A stretch of DNA of 25,801 nt from UBA6776 sp964636785 (GCA_964636785.1 CAZWVK010000027.1:1-25801); one strand, 5' to 3'. Shown: positions 1 through 8,087, counted from the first letter of the stretch. Notes: a model not told the origin generated them from the letters alone. Program-made: numbers and translations.

Positions 1-1071
1 TGGGCCCGGCATTTTGAAGATACAAATCCGGAATGGGCACAAGAGATTCTTTCGACTTGCGAACAACCTCCATCACGCGAAAAAAGAATTCGATTTCTTT
101 ATAAACGTGGAGAAAAAGATCAGGCAAGGGAACTTCTAGATGAGATTTTGGAAAATCCAAGAAGTGATGAGGAGCTTTTGTTTGCAGAAGATTTTTTCCA
201 CAGAAAATTCAATAAGAAAAAAACCGGACGGCTCACTCAGATCTTAAAGGAAGCTCAGGAGATTTCGCTCAGTGATTTTTACTTTAGAAGGCCTGAAGAA
301 GGTATTAGAGCCCATTTTAAAAATATGGGCTTTGAAACTTATTTTACTGAAAACGAGCTTTGGAACAGCCTTTTTGGACTTCAATTTTGGGATGAGCTCT
401 TTGAGAGTGACAAGTCACAAATTTTTAACCCGTTTGAGCGCTCACCAGTAGATCTTGTTTCGGATGATTTCTACTTAAGGCAAGAGGTTGAAATCGAGCT
501 TTTAAGAGGTGCTGGATTTGAAGTCGAAGTCCTTCGTGTCAAATGGCAGTCTAATCCGATGCAAACATATGTGGTTGTCGATATTGAAACGACTGGTGGA
601 AGTTCGACTTTTCATAGAATCACTGAAATCGCAGCACTGAAGGTTCGCGACGGTGAAATCATTGATCAGTTTCATTCATTGATCAATCCAGGTCGCTCCA
701 TACCCGCTCACATCACCAAGATCACTGGCATTACAAACTCCATGGTCGCATCGGCTCCGCGATTTTCAGATATTGCTGAAGACTTCTTAAATTTTACGGA
801 TCAATCCATCTTCGTGGCTCACAATGTGAGATTTGATTATTCCTTCTTGCAAAAAGAATTTCAGCGCCTGGACCTTTCTTTCACTCGCCCGCAGCTGTGC
901 ACTGTTTCCGGCATGAGAAAAGCTTATCCAGGTCTCTCCTCTTATAGCCTCAAAAATCTGACTGATCACTTCGGAATTGAGTTAACTCAGCACCATAGAG
1001 CGCTTTGCGATGCTCAGGCTGCAACCGAGCTTTTATTCCTCATAAACCAAATACGATCGGTTCATCCTTAA
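1..1071 (+). CDS. FAN1-like N-terminal region fused to DEDDh exonuclease (5' partial)
   Basis: The frame is open from base 1, so the true start lies upstream; 356 codons are visible. Codons 1-90 are helical and TPR-like, followed by a FAN1-type stretch (TENELWNSLFGLQFWD, NPFERSPVDLVSDDFY) at about codons 115-160. FAN1 is a structure-specific 5' flap nuclease of DNA crosslink repair whose catalysis sits in a C-terminal VRR-NUC domain. Here the expected VRR-NUC core with its acidic/ExK residues is not seen. The text runs from RQEVEIE straight into LLRGAGFEVEVLRVKW, which resembles only the last helix and strand of that domain. From codon 187 a complete DEDDh 3'-5' exonuclease (DnaQ/RNase T type) follows, with VVDIETTGG, HNVRFDYSFL and a final HHRALCDAQA motif. 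The likely role is DNA repair or nucleic-acid trimming. The domain calls are firm; the joint activity is inference. The gene ends tail-to-tail with guaD, with overlapping stops. Confidence 0.85.
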   Translation, partial: WARHFEDTNPEWAQEILSTCEQPPSREKRIRFLYKRGEKDQARELLDEILENPRSDEELLFAEDFFHRKFNKKKTGRLTQILKEAQEISLSDFYFRRPEEGIRAHFKNMGFETYFTENELWNSLFGLQFWDELFESDKSQIFNPFERSPVDLVSDDFYLRQEVEIELLRGAGFEVEVLRVKWQSNPMQTYVVVDIETTGGSSTFHRITEIAALKVRDGEIIDQFHSLINPGRSIPAHITKITGITNSMVASAPRFSDIAEDFLNFTDQSIFVAHNVRFDYSFLQKEFQRLDLSFTRPQLCTVSGMRKAYPGLSSYSLKNLTDHFGIELTQHHRALCDAQAATELLFLINQIRSVHP

Positions 1072-1538
1072 TAAGGAATCTTATCTTCCTTATTTTCCCA
1101 TTCTTTAAAAACCTCATTGGCTTCTTCCGATTGAGATTGAATCATTGGAATTGTTCGATCATTCAATTCTTTAGGAATCTCCTGATAAATAAAATCATCA
1201 TCAAACTGTATGCGAGCGGCATCCTTTCGACTGGCACCGAAATAGATTTTAGACACTCTCGCCCAGTATGCTGCGGCCAAACACATTGGACAGGGCTCAC
1301 AAGATGTATAAAGTACCGCTCCGTCCAGATCGAAATGATTGATATTCTTTGTGGCCTCTCGAATCGCGGTGATTTCAGCGTGAGCCGTTGGATCATTTGT
1401 GGAGGTCACACGATTCCATCCCTCACCAATAATCTGGTCGTCTTTGACAATAACAGCTCCAAATGGGCCACCCGCGCCCTTATTCATATGGATTCTTGAT
1501 AACTCGATCGCTCGTTTCATAAACTCTTTGTCGCTCAT
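1068..1538 (-). CDS. guaD: Guanine deaminase (GuaD, cytidine-deaminase fold)
   Basis: This is a 156-aa zinc deaminase of the bacterial GuaD type, which hydrolyses guanine to xanthine and ammonia in cytosolic purine salvage. The zinc site is intact: His53 and the proton-shuttle Glu55 in TAHAEITAI, and Cys83 and Cys86 in SCEPCPMC. The length, the GGPFGAVIVKD opening and the FDDDFIYQEI segment match Bacillus-type GuaD rather than tRNA adenosine deaminase TadA, so guanine is the likely substrate. The ATG at 1538 has no Shine-Dalgarno; a promoter-like -10 lies 6 bases before it, so the mRNA may be leaderless. The stop overlaps that of the upstream convergent exonuclease. Alternative: a related cytosine/adenosine deaminase, less likely. 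Confidence 0.9.
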   Translation of the reverse strand: MSDKEFMKRAIELSRIHMNKGAGGPFGAVIVKDDQIIGEGWNRVTSTNDPTAHAEITAIREATKNINHFDLDGAVLYTSCEPCPMCLAAAYWARVSKIYFGASRKDAARIQFDDDFIYQEIPKELNDRTIPMIQSQSEEANEVFKEWENKEDKIPY

Positions 1539-1544
1539 GCGTCT

Positions 1545-1574
1545 AGAATAGAGAGATTAGAGCGAAAACGCCAA
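1545..1574 (-). promoter_or_regulatory. Candidate sigma70-type promoter of guaD, leaderless arrangement
   Basis: Reading on the minus strand, TTGGCG (1569-1574) and TATTCT (1545-1550) are separated by 18 bases. Each matches its consensus at 4 of 6 positions. The -10 is only 6 bases from the guaD ATG, so transcription would begin at or next to the start codon. No ribosome-binding sequence lies between. This is inferred from sequence only. Confidence 0.4.
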
Positions 1575-1621
1575 TGAAATGTGTCCCAAGCCCCACGTTC
1601 CATCGCCAAGAGGAGCATAGT

Positions 1622-1660
1622 ATGGTTTATTCCGTCTATGCATCCAAAGCCATTATTTAA
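1622..1660 (+). promoter_or_regulatory. Possible 12-codon leader ORF overlapping the otsB start
   Basis: AAGAGGAG at 1609-1616 is ideally placed for the ATG at 1622, not for the otsB ATG at 1638, which lies in another frame. The 1622 frame reads MVYSVYASKAII and stops at 1660, inside otsB. Ribosomes loading here could re-initiate at 1638. It is a short ORF and may be chance. Confidence 0.25.
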
Positions 1661-2432
1661 TCACTTAAGCGAAATTGAGAATGAGCTGAAGTCGAAAAAG
1701 CTTTCGCTCTACCTCGATTACGATGGGACTTTGACTCCGATTGTTCCTGATCCAAGACAGGCTGTCTTGACAGATGAAACGAAAAATCTTCTGGAGAACC
1801 TTTCGAGTATCTGTTCTTTGGCGATCATTTCAGGCCGGGATCGAAGCAATGTGGAAAGCTTAGTGCCTCTAAAGCGAGTCCATTTTGCCGGAAGCCATGG
1901 ATTTGACATCAAGCTGAGTGATGGAACGATAAAAGAACTTGAAGAAGCCGGATCTGCGCGAAAGGAGCTTCAAGAGATCAGCGCTCTGTTTGATCAGCGG
2001 CTCAGACATGTTCCAAATATTCTGGTGGAAGAAAAGAGATATGCAGTTGCAGTTCATTACCGAAAAGTTCAGGAAGAACACATTCCTGAAATAGATCGCG
2101 TGATCAATGAAACTCTCAAAGAGTTCCATCATTTGAAGCGCACCGGGGGAAAAAAGATTTTTGAAATTCGACTGGAGATAAAATGGAATAAGGGTCAGGC
2201 CTTGTTATGGATGAGAGAGCATTTGAATGAAGCCAATACTGTTCCGATTTATATTGGTGATGATTTAACAGATGAAGATGGCTTCGAAGCTATCAAAGAC
2301 ATTGGACTTGGAATTCTAGTTGGCTCACCGGATTCTTTGACTCAAGCCAAGTATTTTGTAGAGACCCCTGATGATGTTTTAAAATTCTTATTTCACCTTT
2401 TCTACATAAAAGATTTAAAATTAAATGATTAA
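1638..2432 (+). CDS. otsB: Trehalose-6-phosphate phosphatase (OtsB)
   Basis: This HAD-superfamily phosphatase (264 aa from this start) removes phosphate from trehalose 6-phosphate, the last step of OtsAB trehalose synthesis, giving an osmoprotectant and storage sugar. The catalytic motif I DYDGTLTP carries Asp27 (nucleophile) and Asp29 (acid/base). SGRDRSNVESLV is the motif II region, GSHGFDIK is typical of OtsB, and the C-terminal GDDLTDEDGF binds Mg2+. I chose the ATG at 1638 because it begins the usual OtsB N-terminus. An in-frame GTG at 1581 would add 19 non-conserved residues. No Shine-Dalgarno fits 1638 directly (see the leader ORF at 1622). No otsA is present in the window, so the synthase must be elsewhere. 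DUF393 follows after 30 bases and may be co-transcribed. Confidence 0.9.
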   Translation: MHPKPLFNHLSEIENELKSKKLSLYLDYDGTLTPIVPDPRQAVLTDETKNLLENLSSICSLAIISGRDRSNVESLVPLKRVHFAGSHGFDIKLSDGTIKELEEAGSARKELQEISALFDQRLRHVPNILVEEKRYAVAVHYRKVQEEHIPEIDRVINETLKEFHHLKRTGGKKIFEIRLEIKWNKGQALLWMREHLNEANTVPIYIGDDLTDEDGFEAIKDIGLGILVGSPDSLTQAKYFVETPDDVLKFLFHLFYIKDLKLND

Positions 2433-2462
2433 TTCACATCCTCACTCTCATACGATGAGATC

Positions 2463-2918
2463 ATGGAAAGATCAGATCGTATTGATAATGTTCAAATAAG
2501 TAGTGTCACAGATACGATTGCCAAAGTTGGTGCATATAAAAGTTCTTATAAAACGGCACCTCAGTTGATTTATGAGGGAAAGTGCCCTTTTTGTGCCTGC
2601 TGGGCCTCACGACTTGTGCGTGTTCTAGGGTTTCCCGGAAAATTTCTTCCCTATGATGAAAACTTCCATAATGAGTTCACTGGAATGAGCGAAGACCAGT
2701 TTAAAGAAGGTGTTGTGCTATGGGATCCGAATAAGGGAGTTTTTCAAGGTGGATCTGCGGTGATTCGAATGTTTGAGTTGAGTGGGAAGTTGAAATGGGT
2801 GGTCTATCTTTATCATCGCTTTCAGTTTGTAAAACGATTCATTGATGCAAGCTATTGTTTTGTCTCCGAGCACCGTCCGATTCTCACTCGCCTCACTTTT
2901 TGTAAGGGCTATCCCTGA
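2463..2918 (+). CDS. DUF393/DCC-family thiol-disulfide oxidoreductase-like protein
   Basis: This 151-aa protein has a thioredoxin-like CPFC motif (Cys41, Cys44) in YEGKCPFCACWASRL, then a GGSAVIRMF segment, both hallmarks of the DUF393 (DCC) family. Family members are predicted thiol oxidoreductases, but no physiological substrate is established. Most members read DGxCxxC; here Asp-Gly is replaced by Glu-Gly, and a third cysteine (Cys46) lies close by. Residues 1-30 precede the family core and are not recognised. The Shine-Dalgarno is poor; TACGAT lies 6 bases before the ATG, so a leaderless start is possible. The stop lies 3 bases from that of the convergent lipoprotein gene. Confidence 0.8.
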   Translation: MERSDRIDNVQISSVTDTIAKVGAYKSSYKTAPQLIYEGKCPFCACWASRLVRVLGFPGKFLPYDENFHNEFTGMSEDQFKEGVVLWDPNKGVFQGGSAVIRMFELSGKLKWVVYLYHRFQFVKRFIDASYCFVSEHRPILTRLTFCKGYP

Positions 2919-2921
2919 AAT

Positions 2922-3371
2922 TTAGAATTTGATTTCGCCGGAGTGCTTAAACGGAATACTGATTAGACCGAGCTGAACGGAACCATCAATCGCATAAGGG
3001 CGGGCCCCAAGTTCTAAAAGATCGGAAATGGAAGCAACGATATCCTTATACTTCACTGGGACTGGGATTTGAACAATCGAGGACTGGCGCGCAAGAACTT
3101 CAGTCGGTGTGTTTATACTTCCTTCGCTGATTTTTCTTTCACCAATTTGAATATCATACTTCAGTCCATCGACCTTAATTGCAAAAGGATTTGGATTATC
3201 CACTTTTAAGCCGAAAACGAGAGTCGCTCCCGATCCCGAAACATCCTTTATCTGGACCGTCTCGATATTGACCTCTGGCTTTTCAATGGCCTTCTCTAGA
3301 AGGCCGCATGAAAAGCCAAGAAATGAGATCAAGACTATTAAAAGATATCGAAATGGATTCAGAAGCGACAT
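2922..3371 (-). CDS. LEA type 2 (WHy-like) lipoprotein
   Basis: This 149-aa protein has a lipoprotein signal: a hydrophobic segment ending in LGFSC, with Cys22 as the lipidated residue. The rest matches the LEA14/WHy beta-sandwich: VSGSGATLVFGLKVDNPNPF, then IPVPVKY. NPNPF is the family's signature. Bacterial members are envelope proteins linked to desiccation or stress, but their precise role is not defined. An AAAGG lies 8 bases before the ATG. The gene follows the DoxX gene by 15 bases on the same strand, so the two are probably one operon. Confidence 0.8.
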   Translation of the reverse strand: MSLLNPFRYLLIVLISFLGFSCGLLEKAIEKPEVNIETVQIKDVSGSGATLVFGLKVDNPNPFAIKVDGLKYDIQIGERKISEGSINTPTEVLARQSSIVQIPVPVKYKDIVASISDLLELGARPYAIDGSVQLGLISIPFKHSGEIKF

Positions 3372-3386
3372 TATAAAAACCTTTGG

Positions 3387-3815
3387 CTATTGCGCCGTTT
3401 TAAATACGTATTTATCAATAGAAAAACGGCCCGCTCCAGCAACAAAAAACAAAATTGAAAATAAAAGATATGTGACTGCCGGACCATAAGATCCCCCTCC
3501 GGTCGGGTTAATAAATGGATCGCCAAAAACGATCATATGGAAATAAATCGCAACCACCATCGTAAAGCCAATACCGAGAGCTGCAAGACGTGTTAAGAAG
3601 CCAAGAATAAGAGCGATGCCTCCTCCAAATTCAGAAAGTGCTGCCAAGGCTTGAAATACTCCTGGAACAGTGGATTCAGGCCCCATCCACCCAAAAGGAT
3701 TCTGAATTTTCATAAGCCCGTACTGTGTGAAGGCAAAACCCACCACCAAGCGCAGTATCAATAAAACAATATCAATATCTCGAGGCAAAGCACGAATTGC
3801 AAAAAACGATTTCAT
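3387..3815 (-). CDS. DoxX family membrane protein
   Basis: This 142-aa integral membrane protein has about four helices. The first carries RLVVGFAFTQYGLMKI, the second GGGIALILGFLTRLAALG, both typical of DoxX/YphA proteins. Members are quinone-associated or membrane redox proteins (for example in thiosulfate:quinone oxidoreductase), but many, like this one, have no assigned substrate. A strong AAGGAG precedes the ATG on the minus strand. It is the first gene of a two-gene unit with the LEA-type lipoprotein. Confidence 0.85.
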   Translation of the reverse strand: MKSFFAIRALPRDIDIVLLILRLVVGFAFTQYGLMKIQNPFGWMGPESTVPGVFQALAALSEFGGGIALILGFLTRLAALGIGFTMVVAIYFHMIVFGDPFINPTGGGSYGPAVTYLLFSILFFVAGAGRFSIDKYVFKTAQ

Positions 3816-3927
3816 TCATCGACTCCTTAAATAAGATTGGCTAAAAGCTTATCAAAATCTTAGCGTCAGTATAACAACGTCTTGATGGTGAAGCAATTTT
3901 CACAAAAATGAGCTCCTTTGGCCCCAA

Positions 3928-3957
3928 CTTGACGCATGCGCTTTTGATACCATCTTA
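3928..3957 (+). promoter_or_regulatory. Candidate heat-shock (sigma32-like) promoter of lon
   Basis: CTTGAC (3928-3933) and TACCATCT (3948-3955) are spaced by 14 bases, close to the sigma32 consensus CTTGAA-N13/14-CCCCATNT. The predicted transcription start falls at about 3961-3963, the lon ATG itself, and no Shine-Dalgarno is present. E. coli lon is heat-shock controlled, so this is plausible but inferred. Confidence 0.4.
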
Positions 3958-3962
3958 GTGAC

Positions 3963-6341
3963 ATGAAACGAAATATTGAAATCAATTATGATCATAAGCT
4001 TCCCGTTATACCCCTTAGGAACACTCATCTTTATCCGGGCGTGAGCCTTTCTGTGCTTGTTGGTCGACCCATTAGTATTGAGGCCGTTAAAGCTTCACGT
4101 CAGAATCATAAGAACTGGGTGATTGTGGTCACGCAGATGAGTGACGCTGCACCAACCAAAGAAAATCTTCCTAGAATTGGTGTGATTGCCGAGTTTCGTG
4201 CAATGGAAGGTTCTGATGAGCAAGGCTATAACATCCTGGTTCAGCCGGTGGAGAGAGTGCGCATCAACCATTTCGATTCAGGCCAATCGAAATATCTTAT
4301 GGCAAAAGCAGATGCTTACCCTGACGTTCACGACACCAACGAACAAATGGAAGAAGCTTTACTTGCAAGCCTAAAACAAATGGCTGATGAGATTATCGAT
4401 CTTCTCCCAGGAGAAACCACTCAAGTTAAACAGATCGTTCGAGAAATCAACGACTTGAGCCTACTCACTCATCTATGCAGTACCTATCTTGAAATGCCTC
4501 TTAATGACAAGCAAGAGCTCTTGGAACTTGTATCCCTTAAAGGTCGAACTCTGCGGCTGCTTGAGCTTTTGTCCTATAAAAAAGATGAGCTCCAAGTTCA
4601 AAACGAAATCACCAATCGCCTAAGCCATAAACTTGGCAAAGGTCAAAGAGAAGCCATTCTTCGTGAGCAGTTAAAAACAATTCGTGAGGAGCTTGGTGAA
4701 AGTGAGTCTGAAGAAGAGCTTGCTGAGTCTTATCAGGAGAAAATCGAAAAAGCTGGAATGCCAGAGGAGGTGGAGAAGACCGCCTTGGATGAGGTTCGCA
4801 GGCTTGAGTCCATTGGAAATTCCTCTCCCGAGTCTCATGTGATTCGAAACTATCTGGATCTACTTTGTGCTCTTCCATGGAGCAAATCAGCGAAGCTGGA
4901 TATTGAAAACTTAGATCTCGAATGTGCTCGTGCGACTTTGGACAAAGACCACTATGGACTTGAACGAGTAAAAAAACGCATCCTTCAGCACTTGGCAGTG
5001 ATGAAGCTTAAGAAATCATCAAAGGGTTCTATTTTACTTTTGATTGGTCCACCGGGAGTTGGAAAAACTTCGCTTGGGCAAAGTATCGCCAAAGCATTGG
5101 GTAAAAAGTTTGTGCGTGGAAGTCTTGGTGGTGTTCGCGACGATGCGGAAATCCGTGGTCACCGTCGCACCTACATTGGCGCAATGCCTGGTCGAATTAT
5201 TCAGGGCATTAAAAGAGCGGGAGAAAACAATCCGGTTTTTATGCTCGATGAAATCGATAAGCTGGGACAGAGTTTTGCTGGTGATCCCGCGTCGGCTCTT
5301 CTTGAAGTTCTGGATCCGGAACAGAATCAAAGTTTCTTGGATCACTACTTAGATGTCCCTTTTGATCTTTCAAAGGTATTTTTTATTGCAACGGCAAATA
5401 GTCTTGAAGGAATTCCAGGACCTCTGCTTGACCGCATGGAAGTGATTGATATTTCGGGTTACACAACCAACGAAAAATCTCATATCGCGAAAGACCATTT
5501 GATTCCTAAAGTTTTAGAGGAGTTTGGTATAACGAAAGATCAGTTGATCATTTCAGATGAAGCACTGGATCGCGTGATCAATCACTTCACCAGAGAAGCC
5601 GGCGTTCGTGATCTGCAAAGACAGATCGCAACGATCGCTCGAGCGAGTGCTGAGAAGATTTTAAATTCCACTGAACCCATTGAAATTCAACCGGAACATC
5701 TGGAAGATCTGCTCGGCAGTGAAAAGTTCCAATATGATGTGGCTGAAAAAGTTGTTCCTCCAGGAGTCGTAACCGGTTTGGCTTGGACTCCTCATGGCGG
5801 AGATATCTTATTTATTGAAACATCCCTTATGCCTGGAAAAGGAAAACTGATTCTCACCGGGCAGCTTGGGGACGTGATGAAGGAATCTGCAAAGATCGCA
5901 CTTTCCCTGGTTCGATCAAGATTGGCACCTCTTCTTCAAGGGTTTGATTTTGATAAACAAGATGTTCACCTCCACGTTCCAGCAGGTGCGATTCCTAAAG
6001 ATGGACCATCCGCAGGTACAGCTATCTTATGCAGTATTGCATCGGTGTTTTCTGGTCGAAGTGTGGATCCAAAAGTTGCAATGACAGGTGAAATCACTCT
6101 TCGAGGTGCAGTGATGCCCGTTGGTGGGATCAAGGAGAAGGTCATCGCTGCACAACGGGCAGGTATTGAGAGAGTTTTACTTTCAAGGCGAAATGAGCGT
6201 GACCTTAAAGATGTGCCTGAAGAAGTGAAGTCACAGATCAAATTTGAATTTGTAGATCGGATTGAAGACGTGATGCGAAGAGTTTTAGGTATAGAAGCTC
6301 CTGAAGTTCTTCGCACGCCTTCGAAGGAATCTCTGACTTAG
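3963..6341 (+). CDS. lon: ATP-dependent Lon protease
   Basis: This is a full-length 792-aa LonA protease, which unfolds and degrades damaged and regulatory proteins in the cytosol as a hexamer. The N-terminal substrate domain begins LPVIPLRNTHLYPG; a coiled linker precedes the AAA+ module. Walker A GPPGVGKT is at 362-369 and Walker B lies in NPVFMLDEIDKLG. The protease domain carries the Ser/Lys dyad Ser683 (PKDGPSAG) and Lys726 (KEKVIAAQRAG). Their spacing of 43 residues equals that of E. coli Lon (679/722). No residue of the catalytic sites is missing. There is no Shine-Dalgarno before the ATG, and a sigma32-like promoter abuts it. The BON-domain gene starts 106 bases downstream. Confidence 0.97.
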   Translation: MKRNIEINYDHKLPVIPLRNTHLYPGVSLSVLVGRPISIEAVKASRQNHKNWVIVVTQMSDAAPTKENLPRIGVIAEFRAMEGSDEQGYNILVQPVERVRINHFDSGQSKYLMAKADAYPDVHDTNEQMEEALLASLKQMADEIIDLLPGETTQVKQIVREINDLSLLTHLCSTYLEMPLNDKQELLELVSLKGRTLRLLELLSYKKDELQVQNEITNRLSHKLGKGQREAILREQLKTIREELGESESEEELAESYQEKIEKAGMPEEVEKTALDEVRRLESIGNSSPESHVIRNYLDLLCALPWSKSAKLDIENLDLECARATLDKDHYGLERVKKRILQHLAVMKLKKSSKGSILLLIGPPGVGKTSLGQSIAKALGKKFVRGSLGGVRDDAEIRGHRRTYIGAMPGRIIQGIKRAGENNPVFMLDEIDKLGQSFAGDPASALLEVLDPEQNQSFLDHYLDVPFDLSKVFFIATANSLEGIPGPLLDRMEVIDISGYTTNEKSHIAKDHLIPKVLEEFGITKDQLIISDEALDRVINHFTREAGVRDLQRQIATIARASAEKILNSTEPIEIQPEHLEDLLGSEKFQYDVAEKVVPPGVVTGLAWTPHGGDILFIETSLMPGKGKLILTGQLGDVMKESAKIALSLVRSRLAPLLQGFDFDKQDVHLHVPAGAIPKDGPSAGTAILCSIASVFSGRSVDPKVAMTGEITLRGAVMPVGGIKEKVIAAQRAGIERVLLSRRNERDLKDVPEEVKSQIKFEFVDRIEDVMRRVLGIEAPEVLRTPSKESLT

Positions 6342-6447
6342 AAAGATTATTTCTAAAAAGAGTTCCAGGAATTTCACATTTCTTTAACTTACGACGGTGA
6401 TGTGAGTGCTAAATTTTACCTTTGTTGATTTCTAAAAGGAGAATTTT

Positions 6448-7065
6448 ATGCCACGTCATCGTCGTATGAGTCGAGAGCAAGAATATCGCAACCAAAGTCG
6501 AAGAGAGCGTTTTAGTAATCCACAAGGAATTTACAGTCGCTATCGTCCTGACCAAGAACAGATTTCCTATGGTCGACCCCTAGAATCTGATTTTTCACGA
6601 AGAAGCTTTAGCGGATATGAGGACGAAGACGAACAGGATTTCCGAACTCATTACAATCGAAGTTATGATGAGACCAGACGTCCTCACTCGGATCGGGATC
6701 TGGGACATGATTACTCTCCAGCTGGAAATGAGCCGAGTTATCGCTCACCGAATTTTACTGGTCGTGGACCGAAAGGATACAAACGATCGGATGAAAGAAT
6801 TATGGAGACTGTATCAGAACAGTTAACACATGATCCACATGTGGATGCGAGTGAAATTGAAGTTCAGGTGAGAGATGGAATCGTGACTCTGAGTGGACAT
6901 GTGGATAGCCGTAGAAGCAAGCGACATGCAGAAGATATTATAGAACACCTTCCAGGTGTGATTGACGTTCATAATCGGATTGAGATTGATCAAAGTTTCT
7001 TTGAGAAAATAAAAGAAAAAGCTCAAGAACTTATGGGTTCTGAGCCAGATTCAAGCACACACTGA
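6448..7065 (+). CDS. BON-domain protein with Arg-rich N-terminus (paralog 1)
   Basis: This 205-aa protein has a low-complexity, strongly charged N-terminus (residues 1-105; many Arg, Asp, Ser, Tyr) with no signal peptide. The linker GRGPKGYKRSDERI leads into one BON domain at about 115-180 (DASEIEVQVRDGIVTLSGHV, KRHAEDIIEHLPGVIDVHN). BON domains are alpha/beta modules thought to bind phospholipid or polysaccharide, as in OsmY and Kbp. Without an export signal this protein would be cytoplasmic or membrane-associated. AAAAGGAG lies at proper distance from the ATG. A paralog sits at 24193. It follows lon and ends 2 bases from the convergent mreB. The exact function is unknown. Confidence 0.85.
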   Translation: MPRHRRMSREQEYRNQSRRERFSNPQGIYSRYRPDQEQISYGRPLESDFSRRSFSGYEDEDEQDFRTHYNRSYDETRRPHSDRDLGHDYSPAGNEPSYRSPNFTGRGPKGYKRSDERIMETVSEQLTHDPHVDASEIEVQVRDGIVTLSGHVDSRRSKRHAEDIIEHLPGVIDVHNRIEIDQSFFEKIKEKAQELMGSEPDSSTH

Positions 7066-7067
7066 TT

Positions 7068-8084
7068 TCAAGCGGACTTCATCACTGAGGTGAAAACTTT
7101 TTGTTCATCAAGAACTTTGGCTCCTCCGCGAGCGACCGCGAGGAGCGGGCCATCGGAAATCTTGACCGGAGTTCCAAGCTGCTGTGAAAGGGAGCTTGGA
7201 AGTCCGTGAATGAGCGAACCACCACCTGCTAAGACCACACCATTATCAGAGATATCTGCAGCAATTTCTGGCGGACAGCCTTCAAAAACTTTTTTAATGG
7301 ATTGAACAAGTTCAGAAACAAAGGAATCAATAACTGGAGAAATCATGGATGAACTCAGAGTGAGTTTTCTTGGAAGTCCACTGATTAAATCTAAACCGCC
7401 AACTTCCATTGCTTTTTGATCCATCTGAGAGCCTTTGGCGACGGCTAAACTCATTTTCACATGCTCTGCCGTTTGTTCACCAATCAGGAAATGAAACTTT
7501 TGATTAAGAAGATGAATGATCGATTGATCAATGTGATCTCCGCCCACCCGAATTGCATCGGAGATCACAATTCCACCGAGCGAGATGATGGCAACCTCCG
7601 TGGTTCCGCCTCCTATATCAACAATCATCTGCCCGCGAGATGATAGAATGGGAAGGCCGGCACCAATGGCCGCTGCCACGGGCTCGTCCAAGAGCTGAAC
7701 CTTCCTTGCCCCGAGATCAAAACCAATATCCATGACAGCCTGACGCTCATGGCTGCTGACCTGACACGGTAGAGAAATAATCATTTCTGGTCTCACCCAA
7801 GAGTAATTTCGCTTCACATCCTTCATAAAGGAGTGAAGCATTCGGGATGCGGTCTCAAAGTCCGCAATGACCCCTTCTTTTAAGGGCCGCTTGACGGAAG
7901 AGTTGCCTGCTGTTCGTCCCACCATGACCTTTGCCTTATGCCCTAAGGCTAAAACATTTTGCTTCTGACCCTTGGACCTAAGGGCAAGAATAGAGGGTTC
8001 ATTAAGGACCAATCCCCTATTCTGGACATACACCAGGGTGTTTGTGGTTCCCAGATCGATATAAATGGAGGATGGTCTGAACAT
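7068..8084 (-). CDS. mreB: MreB-type actin homologue (stand-alone paralog)
   Basis: This 338-aa actin-fold ATPase polymerises under the inner membrane and guides cell-wall synthesis. The phosphate-1 motif IDLGTTNTLVY, LNEPSILALR, the phosphate-2 motif IVDIGGGTTEVAIISLGG and the adenosine motif VVLAGGGSLIHGLP are all present. No mreC, mreD or rodA adjoins it, unlike a main mre operon. Bdellovibrio carries two MreB proteins, so this is probably the second. It is preceded by the exported metalloprotease gene, whose TAG stop forms part of TAGGAGATG, so the ribosome site directly abuts the mreB ATG and translation is probably coupled. No alternative in-frame start exists upstream because of that stop. 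Confidence 0.93.
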   Translation of the reverse strand: MFRPSSIYIDLGTTNTLVYVQNRGLVLNEPSILALRSKGQKQNVLALGHKAKVMVGRTAGNSSVKRPLKEGVIADFETASRMLHSFMKDVKRNYSWVRPEMIISLPCQVSSHERQAVMDIGFDLGARKVQLLDEPVAAAIGAGLPILSSRGQMIVDIGGGTTEVAIISLGGIVISDAIRVGGDHIDQSIIHLLNQKFHFLIGEQTAEHVKMSLAVAKGSQMDQKAMEVGGLDLISGLPRKLTLSSSMISPVIDSFVSELVQSIKKVFEGCPPEIAADISDNGVVLAGGGSLIHGLPSSLSQQLGTPVKISDGPLLAVARGGAKVLDEQKVFTSVMKSA

Positions 8085-8087
8085 CTC

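Noticed and set aside
5966..6316. Long minus ORF inside lon
   Set aside because: It lies antisense to the Lon protease domain, which has intact catalytic residues. The translation is low-complexity Ser/Arg/Thr with no family features.
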